Positions 1-10,700 of a stretch of DNA of 64,000 nt are shown one piece after another. The stretch covers positions 470,001-534,000 of the forward strand of contig JAQPZY010001495.1 in assembly GCA_029931535.1 (NCBI GenBank), read 5' to 3'. The notes under the pieces are model-generated. The model had not been told where the DNA came from. It saw only the letters and a program-made list of their open reading frames with translations, and searched no databases. Both the position numbers and the translations under genes were made by a program. The DNA is from Margaritifera margaritifera (Eukaryota; Mollusca; Bivalvia; Unionida; Margaritiferidae). Every line of letters starts with the position of its first letter. Position 1 is the first letter of the stretch.

Positions 1-110
<110 letters not shown>

Positions 111-335
111 AAGCATATTTTGTTTTTCACTTATGTCTGGTATATAAATTTCAAACCTTACAAAAGTAAAAAAAATTCTTGTGAGTGTCTTGCTTTGAAT
201 TACTTATAGAGAATGGCTTCTTCTTCATCTTTTGCTGCTGCTGCTGCTGAATATTATTTTCTCCTCTTCTATCTTTTTTCATGTTTCTTGAGTGTGGAGA
301 ACACTAGGAAGGTCAATGTTCTCGCTTGCGTCACA

Positions 336-668
336 CTAAACATTCATCTCGGCAGGAATTCTCATGTAATATACATTCAGTCGGGAATTTGGCTGCCGCT
401 GGTGTTTTTCGTAATAGCCAGGATCATTTGTGTCCGAATGTCCTTGTATTTGTTCGCTGAGTATTTCTATGACGAAACTGGTTTGATCTTCGGTGATTTT
501 CAAGACTTGAGCGGGATGAATAATTTCCACTAAAGCCACTTGTCAATGAGTTTCGTGGTCCAGTTGTGTGGCTTGAGGTAATTTTGCAATAAAATAACAT
601 AATTTGTTGTTGGGAAAAACATCCATAGAACAGTCACTAGGTAAAACCAACTGAAATTGATTATTTAT
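336..668 (-). pseudogene. decayed ORF next to a Polinton/Maverick-like integrase
   Basis: Read on the minus strand, this stretch keeps a weak coding pattern interrupted near 540. An N-terminal part rich in Leu/Pro/Ser with Phe-Pro-Asn-Asn precedes an open segment of about 65 codons (336-539). The pattern resembles, from memory, a protein often found beside integrases of this kind in invertebrate genomes. It lies 3' of the integrase remnant on the same strand, which fits parts of one old virus-like element. The role is unknown and the identification tentative. Confidence 0.4.
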
Positions 669-934
669 AGTTCGATTGTTCTTGTCTGCAAGGGTTGCTG
701 TGACTTTGATTCTTCTGGTTGCGGCTACTGTTACTGCCGTTGTAGTTGCTACTGTCGTTATATTTCAGCGAGGGATTGGGAAGAAGGTAACCAATACAAA
801 TTCTGAGTAAACTGACCCACAATTATGTATCGTCTTGTTGCAAACTCAAGTCTGCAATAGCTGCTCCAATGACACAATAAATCATGACGATGTGAGAGCA
901 AAAAAATACTTTTTGATTTTTAGGGACACGTTCT

Positions 935-2040
935 TCACACTTGACCCACTGTTGTTATTGTTGTCTTTATTTTTGCGACTCTTGGAGAGATGAAGTGGAA
1001 GAAGGTGACACATTGTTTAAAGACAAGTTTATGAATTCTTCTTCTTTTTATTGTCAATGACTTACGATGTTTCAATTCAAGAATCGAAACTGGGTGGATA
1101 TGCTTTCCAACGTACTTTGACTCCTTGGACACAACGTTTTCCCACTTTACGTGTTCGTTGAAGTAGAATGCTTCGATATCGTACACGTCGTCGTCTTTGT
1201 TGGTCACTCGTTGCAATTCGGCAAGTAAAATTTCATTGTAACATTAGTTCATATCTTCCAATTTATGGACAGGCATGTGACATCTACACGTCTGTCCCGT
1301 GACACGAAATAATTCTCTTATCCATTTAGGTAAATATCATTTGTCAAAACTGCGTTTTGTTTTTCCGACGCGGACACAATCTCTTGTGTTTAAAACCTCT
1401 TTCTTATTGGATATCTCAGCAGTTACAAACAATCGATCGAGTATTGCCGCTTCCTTTTGGGCAGTCACTTCTTCGGGGGCACATCAGAGACTGCAATGGT
1501 ACGATGATTGACAGTAGGCTTTCACCAGACGTGGTAACAGGTTCATGTATTTGAGAGTATGTTGATACGTATTATATTTCCACATACGTTCTTTCAAGGT
1601 TTTTTGAAAACGTTCTACGACTCTGGCTTTGTTTCAGGATTTTTAGTGGTGAAAAAAACTAACTTTTTTTTTTCTTTCTTTTTCTTTCTTTTTTTATCAA
1701 AACTTCTTTTTGAAATTGTTGATTGAGAAATTCAATGCCTTTGCCAGTTTGCTATCGCAGATGGTGTCGAGTATTTTTGTTTGAAAATGATTTCAAAGCT
1801 CGCACTAAGAGACCACCTAATCCGATTTTGAAAATTCATCAATGACACAAAACAAATATTTGTAACCTCGATTGTACGAAGCCATGTGACTGTAAAAACA
1901 GGTTCTGAGTTAGTGCGAGCTCTGAAAATCGTCTTGAAACAAAGTGGCAAATAGACAATGGCATTGATTTTCTCAAACAATATAAATGATATACAAGACG
2001 ATATTGTTTACGTCTCCCGAGATGAATGTAACCCAATATT
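935..2040 (-). pseudogene. decayed retroviral-type integrase with chromodomain-like tail (Polinton/Maverick-like)
   Basis: On the minus strand, fragments in shifting frames recall a DDE integrase of the kind carried by Polintons/Mavericks. About 1750-1900 holds the start of the catalytic core with the Val-Ile-Asp context. About 1520-1640 holds a Val-Val-Glu-Arg-Phe stretch with the catalytic glutamate, continuing to Tyr-Gln-His. About 1300-1400 is SH3-like and 935-1216 is an open stretch resembling a chromodomain. Several stops and frame changes show it is dead. An LTR-element or Ginger-type integrase is the alternative. Confidence 0.55.
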
Positions 2041-2226
2041 TATTACTCGGGTGTTTATTAATACAAGTGTTCTAGATGGTTCGCATCATGAATGTAAGGA
2101 TCCGATCGGTAATTCATAACACTGTAGCAGCGCTCTTTGGTTTCTATGAAGCAGCATGAATTATCGCAGCTGTATGATATTCGTGCATTGAGACTACCCA
2201 TTGGATTTCACACGTAAAGAAATTAG

Positions 2227-2233
2227 ATATCCA

Positions 2234-2296
<63 letters not shown>
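2227..2296. repeat. (CA)n microsatellite
   Basis: Uninterrupted CA dinucleotides for about 65 bases. Confidence 0.97.
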
Positions 2297-2298
<2 letters not shown>

Positions 2299-2299
2299 G

Positions 2300-3240
2300 C
2301 AGATGAACGTCTTTTGTGTCCCAGCTCGCATGTTGTGAAGGATGATGTAAATGCCCGTTTACCACTTGTTTTCGACACGAACTGTAGAAACGAGAAGTGA
2401 ATTTGAATGGGACTATTAATTTCGTTTTACGTTATAACTTGTTCTCACATATGTATGTGAGAGGGATCTATACATTTTGTAAATATTCTGCAACCAGAGG
2501 TGTTGGTCCCAGGCACGTGTGTTGCGAAGAAAGCTGTAATATCATCTATTCTTACATCGAATCCTGCAGTGATTTATGATTTTGTCGCCTCTAGCCACTG
2601 TCAGAGTTGTCACCCCCACCCCAAGTCTTAAACCCTGAGCCTTTAAAGACTTTTACGCCTTTAAATAATGGCAACATTTAACTTTTTTTTTCCTTTTTTT
2701 ACAAAATAAATTTAAAAAATTGTTTAACAAAGCCAGACTTTCATACTTCAAAATCTGTCGCCCCCTGAATTTTGCCGCCCTAATCAGGAGCCTTGTCTGC
2801 CTAATAGTAAATCAGCCACTGGAATCTTGGGCTTATACCTATATGTACGAGTCCCTGATCGAGTTAAGATTGAAAGGGAAAGTTAGAAGTTTATTTCATT
2901 TCAAGTTTTTGGAAACAAAGTATCTCAATATGATGAGAAAACGTATGTGAGTTTTGGCTGGTAGCTTAATGAGTTAATGTTAAGAGACAGAAAGAGAAAC
3001 GCACAGGTTTTTTTTATTTTTTTCTTCACATAACTGCCTTTGCTTCAGCTGTGAGATGAAAAAACTGACTTTAAATGCCCTTCCTCAGTTCGTATAGAAA
3101 CTGTAATATTACCTTTTGTTTGGAGAGACGGAGGTAATACAGTTACTATATAGTTGTTATTTGCAAGCCCGTACCAATTTACAGTCAAGGGAAATAACTC
3201 TTGTCTTAATTTCCTCAACCAATCGAAATATCATCGGCCT
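2300..3240. other. upstream flank, nothing recognised
   Basis: AT-rich sequence with T-runs and only short shadow frames; no coding pattern or known repeat was recognised. Confidence 0.5.
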
Positions 3241-3245
3241 TTTCA

Positions 3246-3337
3246 CAAGTCGAGAAAGATTTCTTGACTTGTCGGAAATGGCCGAGCGATGATCGGGTTC
3301 CAAGCGTGGCGATCGGAACATCGCTCGGCCATTTCCG
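3246..3337. promoter_or_regulatory. perfect 19-bp inverted repeat with a smaller flanking inverted repeat
   Basis: Arms at 3273-3291 and 3319-3337 are perfectly complementary over 19 bases (GC-rich, CGGAAATGGCCGAGCGATG) around a 27-base spacer. A 7-base pair ACAAGTC/GACTTGT flanks the left arm. GC and CpG content stands out from the AT-rich surroundings. It could form a cruciform or a hairpin; function unknown. Confidence 0.6.
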
Positions 3338-3339
3338 TC

Positions 3340-3770
3340 CAATCGTAATGAAATAATAGTAAGATATCATTCGGTTTCAATAGGCTGAAACTATCTTTTA
3401 CGTTACTTTTTGTGATGACACGCGATCTATTCATTTTGACGTTCTTGAAGTTAGTATGACCTAATTACAACCACGGGCTTGAGGGCAGTTCAGAATTGTC
3501 ATTATGCTGAGTCTTTTTTTCTAGCATGCGATGGAAAAGGCCGAGGATGCTCCGATTGACCCCGAACTTGCGAATGTGTTTGCCAGTCGTTTTCGCTGTT
3601 GGTCTTGCAGTACTTGTTAGAGATTTGCACCGCCTAAGACTGTTGTAAACACAAGCACGTGATTTCGCGTCAGTTCTCTTTCAGCGATGAACCGATTGCT
3701 TTTAATCAAAAGTTTATTGTGGGGAATTTACATCCAGAACCTGATTTACGAAGAAGGTGGAACCACCGGT
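3340..3770 (+). promoter_or_regulatory. CpG-richer block with CACGTG E-box, possible GBA1 promoter region
   Basis: This stretch is richer in CpG than its surroundings and includes CCAAT near 3340 and GCACGTGA at 3655-3662. CACGTGA is the core of the CLEAR motif bound by TFEB, which activates lysosomal genes including GBA1 in vertebrates. A short frame from 3531 begins MEKAEDAPIDPELANVFASR and stops after about 30 codons; it could be a small first exon or chance. The link to GBA1, 4 kb downstream, is inference. Confidence 0.25.
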
Positions 3771-3776
3771 TGTATA

Positions 3777-3797
3777 TAAGATAAGATAAGATAAGAT
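3777..3797 (-). repeat. (GATAA)n tract, possible LINE 3' tail
   Basis: Four to five ATAAG repeats run into ATTTATTTAAA. On the minus strand this reads AATAAATCTTATCTTATC, a form typical of non-LTR retrotransposon 3' ends. No element body was recognised upstream of it on that strand. Confidence 0.4.
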
Positions 3798-4140
3798 TTA
3801 TTTAAAGTCGGCATGATTTAAAACAACAGTTCAACACAAGTTCATTAGTAATGAGCTCTTTACCGACTTACATAATTTGTTAGAGTTTTGTTTTAAAGCG
3901 AATAGAATCAACGGTCGAAGTGTGCTATGGTATGGTGTGATTGACAGATAAGGATTTTTTTTTTTTAAATTTTTGTTTTGCACACTAAATAACCCTAATT
4001 GTCTTTTTAAAATATTGTTCACCCTCATTAATCCCGTAGCGGGTGCTGAATAGTGTATTTGGGAACGTAGTGCCTGATACTACTTCATGGTACAAGCAAA
4101 AAACCATGGATCATTATTAGATTTAGTCGTGTGTGTGTGC

Positions 4141-4222
<82 letters not shown>
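4141..4222. repeat. (TA)n-(TG)n microsatellite
   Basis: TA dinucleotides from 4141 to about 4196, then TG to about 4221. Confidence 0.97.
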
Positions 4223-4359
4223 TCTCTGTGTCTACTAAATTTGAAAAAAATACATATAATGAAGAAAAAAAAATCATTCACAACTAATTTGGCACATGGT
4301 TGTCTCAGCGATATATTCCTTCAGAAACTGGACAACTCGACCCAAGTTTAGAAAAATTT

Positions 4360-4690
4360 AGCATGGGTTGGACTTGTTAGTTCTTGGTTTTGTTTAGAGG
4401 CATCTGAAATGTGTTGAATAATATAATGGGATAGATTAATATCGGAACAGGGGCCAAGTTTTCTGATAACTGGGTTTTGCTGTCTTTCAGTGTGAGTTGT
4501 TTTTAAAAGTTAGTTCAACTTGTATTTAACAATTGATCCAAGTTCTCCTTTATCAGAGTGCACTGAGTTAAGTTGAATCAGAGTTGGGCCCAAGTTGTCC
4601 CAAACCTGGGTCAATTTTTGTCTTGGGCCAAGTTATCTTTGGTTTGAGTTGTCCCAAATTCATTCCTTCATGAGTCTGTCATTAATGCAG
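4360..4690. repeat. degenerate short repeats based on CCAAGTT
   Basis: Copies of CCAAGTT or CCAAGTTGTCC recur about every 25-40 bases with heavy divergence, suggesting an old minisatellite. Confidence 0.4.
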
Positions 4691-4771
4691 TTTTCTTTGC
4701 TTCATTGTTTACTCAGATCAGTTCAGTTCAACAGTTTATTTTGTGCAAGATATTGCTTTTTATTGAACTGT

Positions 4772-4780
4772 TAATATTAC

Positions 4781-4811
<31 letters not shown>

Positions 4812-4851
4812 ATTATTATTATTAATATTATTATTATTATTATTATTATTT
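4772..4851. repeat. (ATT)n microsatellite
   Basis: ATT/AAT trinucleotides over about 80 bases. Confidence 0.95.
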
Positions 4852-5279
4852 AGATCTTTCATATTGGTCAACAGAAAGTCCATATGTGATAGCTTAACAA
4901 AGTTGTTGTATCATTACAGGTTTTTAATTTGCCTGTATGAATTAATGGATTGTTTTGTTACATTCCTGTTCCTAGGTGTGGTATAATAATGAGTATTTTG
5001 ATTATCGGCTACTCCATTGTGAATACATGTCATTACTTGGCACCAGATGCTGCCATTTGGGAAAATTGTGTATTGACCCAGTTAGAACCTAGTAAACTAT
5101 TATACTGCCCCCGGTGTTGGCATCCTCACAGATAAAAGTATATAAATATGTACAATCTCACTGAACCGTTCTTCCTAGGTCCTAGGCAACAGTTTAGAAT
5201 GGGTTTCATAACATCTTCCCCAGTGGTGGTGGTTGAGATGGCTTTGTACATACACATACATTAGTTGTACATTCTCGGT

Positions 5280-7300
5280 TAAGTATTTGCATTGAGTTTA
5301 GGTTTTTGCACACTGTATAAATACTGTTTTACATGGAATCATAAAACTTGGTGAGGGGATTCATCTTGATGAGTATTACATCTTCATCACAAACATAGGT
5401 TACTGTAAACTACATTTCATGCTTCACCAATTTTGGTCAAATTTTGCGGTTTATTTTTCAAGCTCTGGTAATACTAGAATCATCTAACTAGATGATTATA
5501 TGCATCTTGATGAGTACCACACCCTTACCACAAAAGAATGTCACTGTGCCCCACATTTCACATTTTACTGGCTTATGTTAAGTTTTTGCATTTAGCTTGT
5601 AGACAAATAGATTCTTAGCACCCTGTATATTGATATACCAAGATTCATGAAACTTGGTGAGGGGATACAGCTTGATGAGTACTACACCCTTGTAACAAAA
5701 GTAGGTTAATGTTACCCATATTTGATGCTTCACTGACTTGGGTTCAATCTCAAGCACTATTTATACCAGAATCATTGAGGATTGTATGCATCTCTATTTG
5801 TCCAGACCCTTACAACAAATGGTCATTGTGACCTACATTTAAAATTTTACTGGTTTATGTTATGTGTTTGCATTTAGTTCATGATCACATTTGGGTTTTT
5901 CCTTACTGTATAATACTGTTTCTCAAGGAATCATGATACTTAGTGAGAGCATGCATCTTGAAGTACTAAACTGTCATCTTAACAGTAGTTCACTGTGACC
6001 CATATTCCATGCCTCACTGACTTGGGTTAAAGTTTGTGTTTTAAGTTTATTTCTCAAGCACTGTTCATGCCAGAATCATCGAACTAGATGATTGCATGTA
6101 TCTCATTATTACCATACCCTTACAACAAACGATCATGTGATGTACATTTTACTTTTCACTTGCTTAGCTTATGTTTTTGCATTTGGCTCATAACCAGATA
6201 TGTTTTTAGCACCATGTATACATACTGTTATATAGTACTACACCCTTGTCACAAAAATAGGTCACTGAGACAATATTTCATGCTGTACTGACTTGGATTA
6301 AAACTTGAGCCCTGTTCTCTATTAGTTCCACACCCATGCTGCAAAAGTAGGTGATTGTGACCTACATTTCACTGGCTAATGTTAAATTTTTGTATTTAGC
6401 TTATGACCACCTTGGCTTTTTATCCATTGTAATACTGTTATACCTGGAATCATGAAACTTGGTGACAGGATGCATCTTGACACCCTCATCTTCATAGTAG
6501 GTTTAATTGATGCTTTGCTGTTTATGCTTTAATCATTAAACTAGATGATTGTATACATCTCTCTTAACACTACACCCATACCAAAAAAGGTCAATGTGAG
6601 CAATTTTTTATATTTTACTGGCTTAGGTTAAGATTTTGAAATTTAGTTCATGACTACATGGGGTTTGGGGATGCTGTATACATACTATTCTAGTTAGAAT
6701 CATGAAACTTGCAGATGCATCTTGATGAGTGCTCTTCCGTCATTTCAGTAGTAGGTCATTATGGTCCTTATTTAAATTTTGTGCTTGATGTTCATTTCTC
6801 AGGCACTGTTCATGCTAAAATCATGAAATTGATACGCATCTCTGATACTACCACACCCTTATAACAAAAGATGCTCCTCATGACCTATATTTAATCTTTT
6901 ACTGGCTTTGGTTAAGTTTTTGCATTTAGCTCAAGACCACATGAGTTTTTGGCATATTATATGCATACTATCCTACTAGAATCTTGAAACTCGGTGAGTA
7001 GATGCATATTGATAAGTTCTACATCCTTTTTGCAAAAAAGGAGGTCTCTGTTACCTATATTTCATGCCTCAGTGACTTTATTACATTTTGTATTAAAAGT
7101 TCATTTATTAGGTGCTGTTTATATTTCCAATTAAACTTGATAATTAGAGGCATCTCTGTACTACTATAGCTATAAAACCAAAGAAGGTCACTGTGACATT
7201 AATTTTATGTTTTTTTAACATGGGCTAAGTATTTGTATTGATGTTCACATAGATTCATACATATAAGATCTATATACATCCTAGCCTACTCAGAAGACCC
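5280..7300. repeat. degenerate tandem array, about 330-bp units (segment copy A)
   Basis: About six diverged units share landmarks in fixed order: TTTTTGCATTTAGCTCATGAC, GAATCATGAAACTTGGTGA, GATGCATCTTGATGAGTAC, TTTCATGCTTCACTGACTT, CAAGCACTGTTCATGC, AAACTAGATGATTG and ACACCCTTACAACAAA. The same array recurs at 29755-31000. Confidence 0.85.
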
Positions 7301-7690
7301 TTTGTGGCCAATGCATTTTGTTTTAGGAATAAATATCTTTATTCAGTGGTAAACTTTCTGTATTAAAGTCTATATATTGTATATTGAGGTATGTTACCCT
7401 CAACAGGTTATCTGTATATTGTACATTTAAATAAATATATAAATTAAGTGAGTGGACTGCATGCTGTATAATTTTTATGTAAAGTTTCATCTGTATTGGC
7501 TAATCCATGTAATCATTGATGCATGAACTTTGTTTGTACTGGTGGCTGTGACTCCAAGATTACTTAGAACCAGTGACTTTCACCCAGTAAAATTGGGTTT
7601 CTAGGGGTGGACTAAACAGCTTCTCCAGCAGATTTAAACAGTGACTTAAACAAAAAATAATAAAAGAACAACATTAATCTCTGATTTTTT

Positions 7691-7694
7691 GCAG
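7691..7694 (+). promoter_or_regulatory. splice acceptor upstream of GBA1 start codon
   Basis: TGATTTTTTGCAG ends at 7694, 28 bases before the ATG. It implies a 5' untranslated exon farther upstream. In the duplicated copy the AG is changed (TTTTTTCAACTC), so that copy has lost the site. Confidence 0.55.
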
Positions 7695-7777
7695 CTCATT
7701 GTAGTACCTCTACTTTGATATCATGGAAAAGAATGTCCTTTTTGTATGGTTTTGTCTCTTATGCCTTGTCACAGTAG
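7695..7777 (+). CDS. GBA1: GBA1 coding exon 1 (start codon, signal peptide), with short 5' UTR
   Basis: Coding starts at ATG 7723 and ends in phase 1 at 7777 before the donor GTAGGT. It encodes [18 protein letters not shown] plus the first base of Val19; joined to exon 2 it makes a hydrophobic signal peptide, with cleavage likely near Cys21/Ser22. A strong acceptor (polypyrimidine tract then GCAG at 7691-7694) precedes the ATG, so the exon probably begins at 7695 and an untranslated exon lies upstream. A decayed copy of this exon lies at 33005-33060. Confidence 0.9.
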
Positions 7778-10700
7778 GTAGGTTGGTGGGTGGATAGGTT
7801 ATGTGGTTTCAAAGTATGTCATGACAATACTGGCTATATAGTGCTGAATAAAAGTTTAAATTTGACATTTTGAAATGATTGATTTTTACATTTTTACATT
7901 TTTAAATGATTAATAGTTCCAATGTCAAGATAAAAGATAACAAAAGAAATCTTTAGTTATAAAAAGGGTCAAGATCACTTTAATTTGGATTTCTGCATAA
8001 TAATGTTTACCATGGGTACTGAAGACTAGTAAAAGTAGGGGTTACCTATGTAATCATTGATTACACACTGGTTTAACAAGTAAAACCTAACTTAGAGAAG
8101 CACCTCATTTAAATTTCCCTGAATGGCTGACATTTTGAACACAGACTGGTCACTGAGGGTGAACAATGAAATGCCAGTGGAAATTAGCCTTAAATCAAAA
8201 TTCCTGAAGAGACTACAAGACTCCCATATTTTAGTAACCTTTTTTTTAAAAAGGAAAATACAATCCACAATAGACAAGTTTACAGTTTTAGAACCAAAGG
8301 GTGAGATGGCTCAGCCCCTCCTACCCCCACTCATCTCAGTAAATTTTTTCCAGTGATAACAGTGGGGACCATTATAATGCAGTTGCTCCCTTGATTTCAT
8401 TAGAGTAGACATTCTGGTAGGTCTAACCTATATGATTTCAGTAAAGTAGACATCATGGTAGGTCTAACTTATATGATTTCAGTGAAGTAGACATTGTGGT
8501 AGGTCTGACATATAGGATTTCAGTAAAGTAGACATCCTGGTAGGTCTGACGTAGATGAAGTTTTCATACAGATTCAGCAGTTTATTAGCTGTAATTATTG
8601 GTCTCACACAAAGATCCAGATTGCATCTGTATGTGCTCTTAATAGCTTTGTTACACTTGTAAGAGGATGAAATAGTTTCTCTTGAAATTAAGAGGTCCTG
8701 GTCAGCTATATCCCTCTTTGTTGTCAATAACTTTATGTGCAAAATTCAATCAATCATCTTGTTGAAAATCTTGTTACTGATTCTCCTGAATGGATAGTCA
8801 TGTCAACATGGGATTTTCACCAAAAGTCTTCCAATAGTGTAAAGTTTGTCCTAAATGAAAATGGTACCAATCTTACATCCAATATGGCTGGCGCAGTGGC
8901 TAATTTGAAAATCTTATTGCTGAAGAATATCAGAGATGGTTTCAACATTCAGTATTTAAAAGAAGAAATGGTCTTATCTTGAATTCCAGGAAATTATTTT
9001 GGGACAGTAGAACATAAGTCCCTTCGAAGGACTCTTGTAAAATAAAGAATCAGGATAATCATCACATTATTGTGAAAAGAAAGATGCCGATTTGCTTATG
9101 ACAATGGAGACTTTCATTATGATTTCGATTAGGATTTGCAAAATGGAATACAAGTGTTGCTGTAAATATTTGTCAACACTTGATCCAAATGTAGCTGTCT
9201 AAAAAGATTGCTGGTATGTGTTATTTTAATATGATTGGAAAGATTGATGGGTGATGATTAAGATATACAAAGAGGCCAGAATTCTAGTAGTAATTTCAGT
9301 TTAATGTACATTGTATTGCAAATAGCTAGAAGTTTTTCTTGCATGCTGGTCTTTGAGAAAAATTGATAGAATAAATATGCATATAAATGTCAAGCAATAA
9401 CTATTTGAAATATAGAACACATTTTGAGTAAAAACCATATTTATTTCTCCAGTTTTTGTATAATATTTGCATATATATTAACTTTAATTCTCAACACGTT
9501 AATCTTCTGATTTTAGACATTTAGAATTGTATGAAAAATTGGAAGCTTTCAATAATAAAATGAAGTTGTGTAAATGAGCAGTTTTAGTACAAACAAATTA
9601 ATTATGATTTTTATGGCTCAGCTGTGTACAAAATATTATATAAATTACAGCATTCCATTATTTCTATACTGTCTATAATGGGGACGTTTTTGAGCAGTTG
9701 TTGAAGTATTGTACACACATTTCTCCAAAAGTTTATATAAAAGGGGAAATTAAACTGCTTACCATTCCATTGTCTTGAAATATTGCACAGTTTTGACAAT
9801 TCCCAAAAATTTGACAAAAGTTAAACATGGAGTAAACAACCAGCCTCCCCTTACCCATTATAGCTTTAAACTTCACCTCTGATATAGACCTGTTTAGATA
9901 TTTGTATATTATGTATTGCAGTGTATTGTTCACAACAAGTACCCTGTGCTGCCCACAGTTATGGACAGAGCTCCGTCATTTGTGTCTGTAATGCCACATA
10001 TTGTGACACCATTGAACCAGAGAGCAGACTTACCCAGGGGTTTGCAAATATGTTTATATCAACACTGGCTGGACAGCGACTGGAGAATTCTGTGATCAAT
10101 TTTACACAACAACCATCAAAAACTGGTAATATTGTGTACTATCCATGATTTGCAAGGATAACAGGCAGCATATATTTGGTGGAGTAGTAATTGAACAAAC
10201 TTAGATATTTTGATCATTTATTTTGTCATTACAAACAGTAAAATTAAAAAGACAAAAAAGGCAAATTACGTTTGGACATTCTATAAAAAATCTTGCATAT
10301 TCTGGTCAAAATATTGAGACAAAACATAATTTTAGAAGAAATGGTCATGGACTGTATGGTAAAACAATCTTTCTGTTGTACATTGAATTACCTTGTACAG
10401 TGAAACCTCTTAAGATTGAAAACTTGATGGACTGAATCTCCTTGAAACTGAATCATGTTACTTGTCCTGAATATTTCCTTCTTTAATTTCAATCATTCTC
10501 AGCTAAGTAAAACAAAATCCCTTTACTCTGAAAACTGACAATATTTTGGTCTCACATGTCAACTTTATACTGAAATGAACACCTTACGACAAAACTTAAT
10601 CAGTGCATATGGTCACCCATTGGTCTTCAAACAGCCCAAAGCCATGCCAAGTAAAATAATAGATACACAGTCAGATGACTTTGTGGTTTTGTGGGTTTAA

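Larger units (their letters stand above)
5280..8075 (+). repeat. segmental duplication copy A (array, upstream region and coding exon 1)
   Basis: Collinear with 29755-33340. The tandem array is followed by matching unique sequence (AATAAATAT-TTTATTCA at 7329 and 31052; GATGCATGAACT at 7520 and 31239; GGGGTGGAC at 7606 and 31326), then exon 1, then TCTGCATAATAAT at 7992 and 33238. This copy holds the functional start codon and splice sites. Confidence 0.85.

Noticed and set aside
213..533. 106-codon plus-strand frame beginning MASSSSFAAAAAEYY
   Set aside because: It is antisense to the decayed minus-strand element ORF, and its N-terminus comes from TTC/GCT trinucleotide runs.
3531..3622. Short frame MEKAEDAPIDPELANV as a host exon
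   Set aside because: Only about 30 codons, no clear donor in frame and no family recognised; kept only as a remark.
4087..4351. Frames of Tyr-Ile and Cys-Val repeats
   Set aside because: Translation of (TA)n(TG)n microsatellite.
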